A stretch of DNA of 11,395 bases from CAYJEO01 sp964369355. GTDB taxonomy: Bacteria; Bacillota_I; Bacilli_A; RF39; UBA660. Numbering within the stretch: position 1 is the first letter of the stretch; each line of letters starts with the position of its first letter. The notes below the pieces were generated by a model that saw nothing but the letters and a program-made list of their open reading frames with translations, was not told where the DNA came from and did not search any database. The DNA is taken from positions 1-11,395 of the forward strand of contig CAYJEO010000026.1 in the NCBI GenBank assembly GCA_964369355.1. The letters are read 5' to 3'. A program made the position numbers and the translations under genes. Shown here piece by piece: positions 6,014 through 11,395 of the stretch.

Positions 6014-7343
6014 ATTAGTAAATTTTTGTAAATTTATTGATAAAAAAGTTATCATACCTATAACTAAAATCATAATCAAATTATCAGAAACACTTCAAAA
6101 TTCAAATAAAGTAATAGAGCCTTGGTTATCAAAACAAACAACACTTTTATACTTATCTTTATTTTTAGCATTAGCAACTTCTATAATAATTGATCAAAAA
6201 ATACTAGTGTTTACTGAAAATTCAGCAGAAGTATTAAAAGATCAAGAAGTTAAAGTATTATTTAATGATGAAACATATGTAGTAGAAGGATTACCAGAAG
6301 ATGTTGATGTTACATTAATAGGTAGTAGAACGGATTTATATATTGCAAAACAATCATCATCTGGAGAAATAACAGTAGATTTAACAGGTTTAAAACCAGG
6401 GACGCACGAAGTAGACATAGAGTACAGTCATGCCTCATCTTCTATTGAATATAGTGTAAATCCTAGTGTTGCAACCGTGATTATATATGAAAAGGTATCA
6501 GAACCAAAAACTTTATCAACTGACATACTAAATATTAATGCCCTTGACTCTAAATTAGTAATAGATAATGTTAATATTGAAAATGATACAGTAATAGTAA
6601 AGGGAGCTCAATACCAATTAGATAAAGTTGCGTCTGTAAAAGCATTAATAGATGTTAATAATTTTATTTCTCAAGAAGTTGGAACATTAACAGTAAATGA
6701 TATTCCGTTAAAAGCATATGATGCAGATGGGAATGTTGTAGATGTAGAAATAGTTCCAAATAAAATAACTGCAGATGTAGTAATATCATCTCCTCAAAAA
6801 GTTTTAACAGTAAAAGTAATACCAGAAGGTGAAGTAGCCTTCGGTAAAGCAATTAGTGAAATTACTTTAAGTGAGCAAAAAGTAACTGTATATGGAGCTG
6901 TAGATGTATTAAACCAATTAACAGAAATTCCAGTGTATATAAATGTAGAAGACTTAGACGAAGATAGAAACTACAAAGTTGAATTAGAAAAACCAGTAGG
7001 TGTTAATTCAATGAGTACAAATACAATAAATATAGATATAAAATTAGATAAAGAAGTAACAAAAGAATTAGAAGGAATTAATATTGAATATGAAAATATA
7101 GATACTTCAATATATAAAGTACAAGGATTAAGCGAAAGTGATGTTAGAGTATCTGTAACATTAAAAGGAGTAGAATCAGTGCTTGATACAATAACTGCTG
7201 AAAACGTTAAAGTTTATTTAGATCTAAATGAATATAACAAAGAAGGCGAATACGAAGTAGAAGTACTAGTAAGTGGAACAGATCCAAAAGTTCAATATAT
7301 TCCAAAAACTACAAAAGTTAAAATTCAAATTATAAGAAAATAA
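5982..7343 (+). CDS. cdaR: CdaR, YbbR-domain regulator of CdaA
   Basis: 453 residues. CdaR is the membrane partner that modulates CdaA. A basic N-terminus of ~50 residues, with probable amphipathic helices, lies inside; one TM helix (about 54-70) follows. Four YbbR repeats lie outside, at roughly 88-177, 185-277, 280-365 and 366-453, with recurrent features such as TVIVKGAQYQLDKV, KVTVYGAVDVLNQL and RVSVTLKGVESVL. Four repeats is typical of Bacilli, though numbers vary. ATG 5982 is preceded by AGGAGG at 5967-5972. In many Bacillota glmM follows cdaR. Here a terminator and a convergent gene follow instead. Confidence 0.94.
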   Translation: MKQRLMKIKNRLVNFCKFIDKKVIIPITKIIIKLSETLQNSNKVIEPWLSKQTTLLYLSLFLALATSIIIDQKILVFTENSAEVLKDQEVKVLFNDETYVVEGLPEDVDVTLIGSRTDLYIAKQSSSGEITVDLTGLKPGTHEVDIEYSHASSSIEYSVNPSVATVIIYEKVSEPKTLSTDILNINALDSKLVIDNVNIENDTVIVKGAQYQLDKVASVKALIDVNNFISQEVGTLTVNDIPLKAYDADGNVVDVEIVPNKITADVVISSPQKVLTVKVIPEGEVAFGKAISEITLSEQKVTVYGAVDVLNQLTEIPVYINVEDLDEDRNYKVELEKPVGVNSMSTNTINIDIKLDKEVTKELEGINIEYENIDTSIYKVQGLSESDVRVSVTLKGVESVLDTITAENVKVYLDLNEYNKEGEYEVEVLVSGTDPKVQYIPKTTKVKIQIIRK

Positions 7344-7374
7344 ATAAAAACAGGATATCCTGTTTTTATTTTTT
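7344..7374. terminator. bidirectional terminator between cdaR and DUF378 gene
   Basis: A near-perfect palindrome pairs AATAAAAACAGG (ending 7354) with CCTGTTTTTATT (from 7359), around ATAT. Ts to 7374 serve the plus strand, and the A-rich left arm gives a T run on the minus strand. It begins right after the cdaR stop. The minus-strand stop codon (7366-7368) lies inside the right arm. Confidence 0.88.
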
Positions 7375-7569
7375 GTATTCAATGCTATTAAATAAAATGC
7401 CTATACTCAATAGTCCACATATACCGACTAAAATATAAACTAAATTAGTGAGCATAGTATCAACTCCGAATAAGAAGGTAACTAAATTAAAATCGAGTAA
7501 CCCAATCAAACCCCAGTTAACAGCACCGATAATAACGAAAACTAGAACTGTTTTGTAAAATGCTTCCAT
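7366..7569 (-). CDS. DUF378 small two-TM membrane protein
   Basis: 67 residues, matching the DUF378 family in size and motifs: VIIGAVNWGLIGLLDFNLV (residues 12-30) carries the conserved GxxNWGL..L..F.LV signature, and YILVGICGL (45-53) forms the second helix. Two hydrophobic segments cross the membrane. The function of the family is not known. It is the only minus-strand gene here. The ribosome binding site GAAAGGAG (complement of 7576-7583) is strong and fixes the start at 7569. Its short length and the shared terminator with cdaR suggest an independent unit. It is divergent from the lipoprotein gene, with about 105 bases between their starts. Confidence 0.92.
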   Translation of the reverse strand: MEAFYKTVLVFVIIGAVNWGLIGLLDFNLVTFLFGVDTMLTNLVYILVGICGLLSIGILFNSIEYKK

Positions 7570-7623
7570 GATATTCTCCTTTCAATATTAATATTTACTA
7601 AAAAATTAAACATATTCATCATA

Positions 7624-7651
7624 ATTGTACAAAAATAAAATATAATTTTAA
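7624..7651 (-). promoter_or_regulatory. possible minus-strand promoter of DUF378 gene
   Basis: On the minus strand TACAAT (5 of 6; complement of 7624-7629) lies 16 bases downstream of TTAAAA (4 of 6; complement of 7646-7651). It overlaps the candidate plus-strand -10 region, so the two divergent promoters would compete for the same site. Confidence 0.35.
7641..7646 (+). promoter_or_regulatory. -10 box of the lipoprotein gene
   Basis: A perfect TATAAT lies 34 bases before the ATG at 7675. No convincing -35 or extended -10 is seen. Confidence 0.45.
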
Positions 7652-7674
7652 TGAAATCAATTATGAGGTGAAAA

Positions 7675-8718
7675 ATGAAAAAAATATTTTTAATGATTTT
7701 ATCGTTAACAACTTGCTTTTTTTTAGCAGGATGTGGAAAAAGCAGTGAAGAAAAAATAATAGAGCAACTACAAGAGAAAATAAACGATGCAAATAGTTAT
7801 CATATTACTGGAGAATTGGAAATAATAAATAATGAGGATTCGTTTTTATATAATGTAGAAACATCTTACAAAGAAGATGATTATTTTAAAGTTAATTTAA
7901 CAAATCAAACAAATAACCATCAGCAAATAATTTTAAAAAATGAAGACGGTGTTTATGTACTTACACCATCTCTTAACAAAAGTTTTAAATTCCAAAGCGA
8001 CTGGCCATATAATAATTCACAAATATATTTGTTGCAAACTTTAGCAAAAGATATAGAAAACGATGATGGAAAAACGATTAAAGAAACAGATAATGGATAT
8101 GTAATAACTACAAAAACAAATTATTCAAATAATAAAAATTTAACATCACAAAATATATATATGGATAAAGATTTGAATATTACTCAAATAGATGTTTTAA
8201 ATGAAGAAGGATTAGTAGAAATGAAAATGAAATTTAGTAATATTGATTATAAGCCAACTTTTGATGATTCTTACTTTTCATTAGAAGATAATATGAATGT
8301 TGCAACAGAAACACCTGATGAGCAACAAAGTGAACAACCAGAAGAAAATACAGAAGAACAAGCAGAATCAACAGGTTTAATAGAAGATATACTATTTCCT
8401 ATGTATATACCTTTAAATACACAGTTAACAAGTCAAGACAAAATTAGTACTGAGAATGGAGAAAGAGTAATTTTGACATTTGATGGAGATGAATCTTTTA
8501 TGTTGATACAAGAACATGCTACGTATAATGATGAAATGGTAATTACTCCTGTATCCGGAGAACCAGTATTATTTGGTGGAACAATAGCTGTAGTAGCTGA
8601 TGGAAGTGTAAATTGGAATAGTAACGGGATGGAATATCATTTAATGTCTGCAAGTTTAACGGAAACAGAGTTAGTAGATATAGCTTCATCGATCGGTGTG
8701 TTGCCAGTTGGAAAATAA
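7675..8718 (+). CDS. Lipoprotein, LolA-like domain plus DUF4367-like C-terminus
   Basis: 347 residues. The signal peptide MKKIFLMILSLTTCFFLAGC has a lipobox LAGC with Cys20 as the lipidation site, so it should be anchored on the outer face of the membrane. Residues ~24-210 form a beta-rich domain similar in pattern to LolA/LppX-like lipid-binding folds (repeated strands such as YHITGELEI, YVITTKTNY, YMDKDLNITQIDV). A linker rich in Glu, Gln and Thr spans ~211-238. The C-terminus (~240-347), with VNWNSNGMEYHLMSASLTETELVDIASSI, fits the DUF4367 pattern that follows LolA-like domains in Bacillota proteins such as YdcC. The ligand is unknown. ATG 7675 follows GAGGTG at 7665-7670. A terminator overlaps its stop. 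Domain names are assigned from sequence pattern only. Confidence 0.82.
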   Translation: MKKIFLMILSLTTCFFLAGCGKSSEEKIIEQLQEKINDANSYHITGELEIINNEDSFLYNVETSYKEDDYFKVNLTNQTNNHQQIILKNEDGVYVLTPSLNKSFKFQSDWPYNNSQIYLLQTLAKDIENDDGKTIKETDNGYVITTKTNYSNNKNLTSQNIYMDKDLNITQIDVLNEEGLVEMKMKFSNIDYKPTFDDSYFSLEDNMNVATETPDEQQSEQPEENTEEQAESTGLIEDILFPMYIPLNTQLTSQDKISTENGERVILTFDGDESFMLIQEHATYNDEMVITPVSGEPVLFGGTIAVVADGSVNWNSNGMEYHLMSASLTETELVDIASSIGVLPVGK

Positions 8719-8747
8719 AATATGAATTATATTTCATATTTTTTTTT
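8717..8747 (+). terminator. intrinsic terminator overlapping lipoprotein stop
   Basis: A 10-bp AT-rich stem AAAATATGAA/TTTCATATTT (8717-8726 and 8733-8742) with loop TTATAT includes the last two bases of the TAA stop. Ts run to 8747. Confidence 0.78.
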
Positions 8748-8751
8748 ATTG

Positions 8752-8760
8752 TGATATAAT
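8752..8760 (+). promoter_or_regulatory. extended -10 promoter of cysteine-less thioredoxin-like gene
   Basis: TGATATAAT is a perfect -10 (8755-8760) with the TG extension. The predicted start (about 8767) coincides with the GGTGAT ribosome binding site, and the ATG is 21 bases after the -10 start. The -35 position lies in the preceding terminator. Confidence 0.6.
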
Positions 8761-8775
8761 TAAAACGGTGATAAA

Positions 8776-9264
8776 ATGAAAAAAACAAACAACTTTTTAA
8801 AAGACAATAATAATCAATTAAAAGATTTATTAGTAATAACAGGGATAATATCGGCAATATTCTTAGTATTCTTCGTAATAACTTTATTTATTACAAAAGA
8901 AGAACCACTTCCAGAAACACCTACTTCAATACAATATGATGAAATTTTGGCTTCAAATATGTTTAGTCAAAGTGAAACTTCATATTATGTAATTGTGTTT
9001 AAAGAAGAAGATATTAATAATGAACTTTATGCTACTTATATGAATACATATGAAGGAGAAGAAAATTCACTTAATGTCTATAGTGTAAACATTGATGAAA
9101 AATTTAATGAATTTTATTTAGGTGATGCAAATGTTATAACAAGTGACTTATCACAATTAAAATTAAATAGTCCAGTATTAATTAAAGTTGAAAACAAGCA
9201 AGTAGTTGCAACATATGAAACAAAAGAAAATATTACTAATCATTTTAAAGAATTGTTAAAATAG
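8776..9264 (+). CDS. Second cysteine-less membrane thioredoxin-fold protein
   Basis: 162 residues. A polar, Asn/Lys-rich N-terminus (1-17) precedes one TM helix (about 18-39) and an outside domain. By eye the domain follows the CSYC protein at 1925-2362: QYDEIL, strand YYVIVFKEED, DINN (79-82) where CSYC would be, a long helix, YSVNID, then NSPVLIKVENKQVVATYE with Pro133 at the cis-proline position, and a last helix. No cysteine is present. This is a second non-redox member of the same small family, and its function is unknown. It has its own extended -10 promoter and terminator and stands between a lipoprotein and an S41 protease gene. The fold call rests on pattern only. No database name is offered. 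Confidence 0.7.
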   Translation: MKKTNNFLKDNNNQLKDLLVITGIISAIFLVFFVITLFITKEEPLPETPTSIQYDEILASNMFSQSETSYYVIVFKEEDINNELYATYMNTYEGEENSLNVYSVNIDEKFNEFYLGDANVITSDLSQLKLNSPVLIKVENKQVVATYETKENITNHFKELLK

Positions 9265-9280
9265 GGAAACCTATTTTTTT
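9258..9280 (+). terminator. intrinsic terminator containing the stop codon
   Basis: The stem AAAATAGG/CCTATTTT (9258-9265 and 9270-9277) is closed by a GAAA tetraloop. The TAG stop (9262-9264) is in the left arm, and Ts run to 9280. Confidence 0.88.
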
Positions 9281-9305
9281 CTTTGTAGTAAAAGTTTGTG
9301 AAATA

Positions 9306-9314
9306 TGATATAGT
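9306..9314 (+). promoter_or_regulatory. extended -10 promoter of S41 protease gene
   Basis: TGATATAGT combines the TG extension with a 5-of-6 -10 (9309-9314). The ATG is 21 bases after the start of the -10, and the predicted start overlaps AGGTGA at 9320-9325. Confidence 0.5.
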
Positions 9315-9329
9315 TATATAGGTGATAGA

Positions 9330-10610
9330 ATGAATAAAATAGAAGAAGAAAAAGTGGAAATAAAACAAGAAAAAAAGATATATAGAGTCTTAGATAATAA
9401 AAACAAACAAAAAAAGGTAAGAAAATCAAAAAATAAGTCATTTTCATCATCAGAAGTAGGTATTTTACTGATATTGACAATGTTAGTGACAACTCTAATG
9501 ACAACAATACTACTAAGAGAAGATATTGATTATACATTAGATGAAGGTCTAAATAAATTTATAGATAATTATTATTACATATTAGATAATCACTATGAAA
9601 ATATAAACCCAGAAGATATTATAGATTCAGCAATAGATGGTATGTTAGATGGAATTGAAGATCCGTATGCTGATTATATGGACGAAGATGAAAGTGATAC
9701 ATTCAATAAAGAATTAGATGGTTCTTATGAAGGATTAGGTGTCGAAATATCTAACACAGAAATAGATGGAACTAAATATGTAATTATAGTAACTGTGTTT
9801 GATGATTCACCAGCGCAAAAAGCAGGATTAGAGGCGGGTGACTTAATTTTATCTATTGACGATGTAGAATTAATAAACGTAGATACTGTAGAATTAGTTA
9901 ATTATGTAAGTGATAGTGAAAAAAGTGATTTTGTTATTGAGTATAAAAGAGATGAAAATACATATGAAACGACTGCGACAAGAGAACTTGTAATATTAGA
10001 ATCTGTTACATCAGAAGTAATTGAAAAAAACAATCAAAAAGTAGGATATATATATATAGAAATATTTGCGGCAAATACACATACACAATTACAAGAAAAA
10101 TTAAAAGAATTAGAAGAACAAAATATTGATTCATTAATAATTGATGTTAGAGGTAATAGCGGAGGACATTTATCTACTGCCTTATATACATCATCTCTAT
10201 TTTTAGATGATTCAAAAATTGCATATCAATTACAAACAAAAGAAGATTTAGAAATATATTATTCTGTAAATAATACTTTATATAATAAAGAAGTAATTAT
10301 ATTGATAGATGGCGGAAGTGCATCAGCATCAGAATTATTTACAGCAGCATTAAAAGAAAATGGAGTTGCTACAACTTTAGGAACAACAACTTACGGAAAA
10401 GGAACTGTTCAAGAATTAGTTTCATTAGAAGATGGGACACAATATAAAATAACAACAAAAGAATGGTTAACACCAAATGGCAATTCAATAAATGAAGTTG
10501 GAATAGTTCCAGATACAGAAATTGAATTTGATTTTGAAACATATATAAAAAATCCAAGCAATGAAACAGATAACCAATTACAAGAAGCATTAAATAAAAT
10601 AACACAATAA
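9330..10610 (+). CDS. Carboxy-terminal processing protease, S41 (CtpA/CtpB type)
   Basis: 426 residues. The cytosolic N-terminus (1-41) is very Lys/Glu-rich, followed by one TM helix (about 42-63), an outside helical region, a PDZ domain (about 130-215, with YEGLGVEI and SPAQKAGLEAGDLILSID) and the S41 catalytic core. The Ser-Lys-Gln triad is visible: Ser332 in GGSASASE, Lys357 in TYGKGTVQ and Gln361 four residues on, as in CtpB. Such proteases cut substrates near the C-terminus at the cell surface. In Bacilli, CtpB acts in regulated intramembrane proteolysis and others in wall-enzyme turnover. Which substrate applies here is not shown. ATG 9330 follows AGGTGA. No peptidoglycan-binding domain follows the core, unlike many Bacilli CtpA proteins. 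It is monocistronic between two terminators. Confidence 0.95.
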   Translation: MNKIEEEKVEIKQEKKIYRVLDNKNKQKKVRKSKNKSFSSSEVGILLILTMLVTTLMTTILLREDIDYTLDEGLNKFIDNYYYILDNHYENINPEDIIDSAIDGMLDGIEDPYADYMDEDESDTFNKELDGSYEGLGVEISNTEIDGTKYVIIVTVFDDSPAQKAGLEAGDLILSIDDVELINVDTVELVNYVSDSEKSDFVIEYKRDENTYETTATRELVILESVTSEVIEKNNQKVGYIYIEIFAANTHTQLQEKLKELEEQNIDSLIIDVRGNSGGHLSTALYTSSLFLDDSKIAYQLQTKEDLEIYYSVNNTLYNKEVIILIDGGSASASELFTAALKENGVATTLGTTTYGKGTVQELVSLEDGTQYKITTKEWLTPNGNSINEVGIVPDTEIEFDFETYIKNPSNETDNQLQEALNKITQ

Positions 10611-10634
10611 AGTTTAAGTAATTTAAACTTTTTT
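10609..10634 (+). terminator. intrinsic terminator overlapping protease stop
   Basis: The stem AAAGTTTAA/TTAAACTTT (10609-10617 and 10623-10631) with loop GTAAT includes the end of the TAA stop. Ts run to 10634. Confidence 0.82.
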
Positions 10635-10658
10635 CTTTTAAAAAAATAAAAAACAAGA

Positions 10659-10664
10659 TATAAT
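10659..10664 (+). promoter_or_regulatory. -10 box of ntdP
   Basis: A perfect TATAAT lies 29 bases before the TTG start. TTTTAA at 10636-10641 is a weak -35 at 17 bases. Confidence 0.5.
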
Positions 10665-10687
10665 GGTTAAAGAAATGTGGTGAAAGC

Positions 10688-11215
10688 TTGGAAAATTTAA
10701 AAATTGGACAAAAATTAGAAATTCAATGCTATAAACACAATAAGAAAATTCACCGTGCTTGGAATGAAGCGGTATTGATAGATATTAAAAAAGATTATTT
10801 AGTATTTGCTAATAACAAAACACAGGTAACAGAAGCAGAAGGTAATTGTTGGAAAACAAAAGAACCTGCAATAATGTATTTTTTTAAAGATCAATGGTTT
10901 AATATTATTGCTCAATTAAAAAAAGATGGAATTTATTATTATTGTAATATAGCAACTCCTTATATAATAGAAGAAAATACAATTAAATATATTGATTACG
11001 ATCTAGATTTAAGAATATTCCCAACGGGGCAATATAAAGTGTTAGATAAAATGGAATATAAATATCATAAAAAAATAATGAATTACTCAGATGACTTAGA
11101 TGCAGTTGTAAAAAATGCTTTAGATGAGTTAATTGATTTATATAAAATTGATCAAACTATATTTAATGTAGAAAATAATTTAAAATATTATGAAGAATAT
11201 AAAAAGATAAAATAG
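10688..11215 (+). CDS. ntdP: Nucleoside tri-/diphosphate phosphatase NtdP (DUF402)
   Basis: 175 residues, close to full family length. It resembles B. subtilis YgaC and the related S. aureus enzyme, which hydrolyse nucleoside tri- and diphosphates with a metal ion. IQCYKHNKKIHRAWNEA (residues ~12-28), VTEAEGNCWKTKEPAIMYF and IYYYCNIATPYIIEENTIKYIDYDLDLRIFPTG are family signatures. The Asp residues in IDYDLD (103, 105, 107) are probably metal ligands. The start is TTG at 10688, supported by the upstream GGTGAAAG at 10679-10686 and by the family's N-terminus. The ATG at 10675 is in another frame. The weak start may lower output. The stop is TAG followed in frame by TGA. No neighbour here shares its pathway. 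Confidence 0.92.
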   Translation: MENLKIGQKLEIQCYKHNKKIHRAWNEAVLIDIKKDYLVFANNKTQVTEAEGNCWKTKEPAIMYFFKDQWFNIIAQLKKDGIYYYCNIATPYIIEENTIKYIDYDLDLRIFPTGQYKVLDKMEYKYHKKIMNYSDDLDAVVKNALDELIDLYKIDQTIFNVENNLKYYEEYKKIK

Positions 11216-11246
11216 TGAAAAAAACATTCATTCTTTTATCTTTTTT
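11201..11246 (+). terminator. intrinsic terminator overlapping ntdP stop
   Basis: AAAAAGATAAAA (11201-11212) pairs with TTTTATCTTTTT (11234-11245) across a 21-base loop that holds the tandem TAG TGA stop. Ts end at 11246. The large loop makes it weaker than the others. Confidence 0.65.
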
Positions 11247-11307
11247 ACATATTATAGTAAAGTATCAGTCAAATATTAAAAAAATGTCAAAAAGTTAAAA
11301 AAAAGCA

Positions 11308-11336
11308 TTGACTTAATATAAATGGTTTGGTATATT
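11308..11336 (+). promoter_or_regulatory. strong promoter for the gene beyond the window
   Basis: TTGACT (5 of 6) at 11308-11313, a 17-base spacer and TATATT (5 of 6) at 11331-11336 with TGG directly upstream (extended -10). It is the best-matched promoter in the window. Transcription would begin near 11343, at a small hairpin CCTTC/GAAGG (11344-11348 and 11354-11358). Confidence 0.7.
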
Positions 11337-11367
11337 AGAAACACCTTCAAGAAGAAGGAAAAACCAA

Positions 11368-11394
11368 ATGAAGTCAAGAAGAAAAAAAGTTTAA
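11368..11394 (+). CDS. Eight-codon basic ORF, possible leader peptide
   Basis: An ORF reading MKSRRKKV, stopping at TAA 11392-11394, sits about 25 bases after the predicted transcript start. GAAGGA at 11354-11359 provides a credible ribosome binding site 8 bases from the ATG. Five of eight residues are basic. It includes a run of seven As. It may be a leader peptide for the next gene, or the true N-terminus of a longer protein if the A run is read or sequenced with one base more. The rest lies outside the window, so neither can be chosen. Confidence 0.35.
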   Translation: MKSRRKKV

Positions 11395-11395
11395 A

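Noticed and set aside
8543..8857. 104-codon minus-strand ORF spanning the lipoprotein end and the next gene's start
   Set aside because: It crosses a terminator and a promoter of the plus strand and reads as Leu/Tyr-rich low-complexity sequence.
9271..9537. 88-codon hydrophobic minus-strand ORF at the S41 protease start
   Set aside because: It is the complement of the Lys-rich N-terminus and TM helix of the protease gene, which explains its Leu/Phe bias. There is no support for a separate gene.
1..11395. Alternative genetic code with TGA as Trp
   Set aside because: All genes have full family lengths under the standard code and conserved Trp positions use TGG.
1..11395. CRISPR arrays, insertion sequences, prophage or attachment sites
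   Set aside because: No spaced direct repeats, transposase or phage genes, or tRNA-duplicated ends were seen. A tRNA at the left edge alone is not evidence of an integration site.

Overview
The window reads as chromosomal core DNA of a very AT-rich, Gram-positive-type bacterium of the Bacillota (Firmicutes). Pointers are the cdaA-cdaR pair, a YgaC/NtdP-like nucleotide phosphatase, a lipoprotein with an SPaseII lipobox, a membrane-anchored S41 protease, AGGAGG/GGTGA-type ribosome binding sites and T-rich intrinsic terminators. A low-GC, possibly gut-associated or uncultured Bacilli-like lineage would fit, but the species cannot be named from this sequence. Conserved Trp residues are encoded by TGG and every gene stops at TAA or TAG, so the standard bacterial code explains the window. 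There is no sign of phage, IS, CRISPR or a recent island.

Layout. 1-63: the 3' part of tRNA-Pro(UGG), followed by a terminator. 156-1379: patatin-like phospholipase. 1420-1875: small triple-LysM protein. 1925-3351: a two-gene unit encoding a membrane-anchored thioredoxin-like protein (CSYC) and a stand-alone ClpB/ClpC-D1-like AAA+ ATPase. 3409-4360: a two-gene unit with a cysteine-less, membrane-anchored thioredoxin-like protein overlapping trmL. 4435-5073: one-TM protein with a long acidic tail. 5177-7343: cdaA and cdaR, overlapping by 32 bases, without the usual downstream glmM. 7366-7569 (minus): DUF378 two-TM protein, convergent with cdaR. 7675-8718: LolA-like/DUF4367-like lipoprotein. 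8776-9264: a second cysteine-less thioredoxin-like membrane protein. 9330-10610: CtpA/CtpB-type S41 protease. 10688-11215: NtdP (DUF402) phosphatase starting at TTG. 11216-11395: a strong promoter and an 8-codon basic ORF, probably the leader or start of the next gene.

Many of these products belong to the cell envelope: a c-di-AMP synthase with its extracytoplasmic regulator, an S41 protease, a lipoprotein, three surface-anchored thioredoxin-fold proteins, and a LysM protein that may or may not be exported. The gene organisation is unusually regular. Most units end in a terminator hairpin that overlaps or touches the stop codon, and the next unit often starts with a -10 box only 21-22 bases before its start codon. 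The most unusual biology is the family of three thioredoxin-fold anchors, only one of which has a CXXC, and the small AAA+ ATPase beside it whose pore loop lacks the expected tyrosine.
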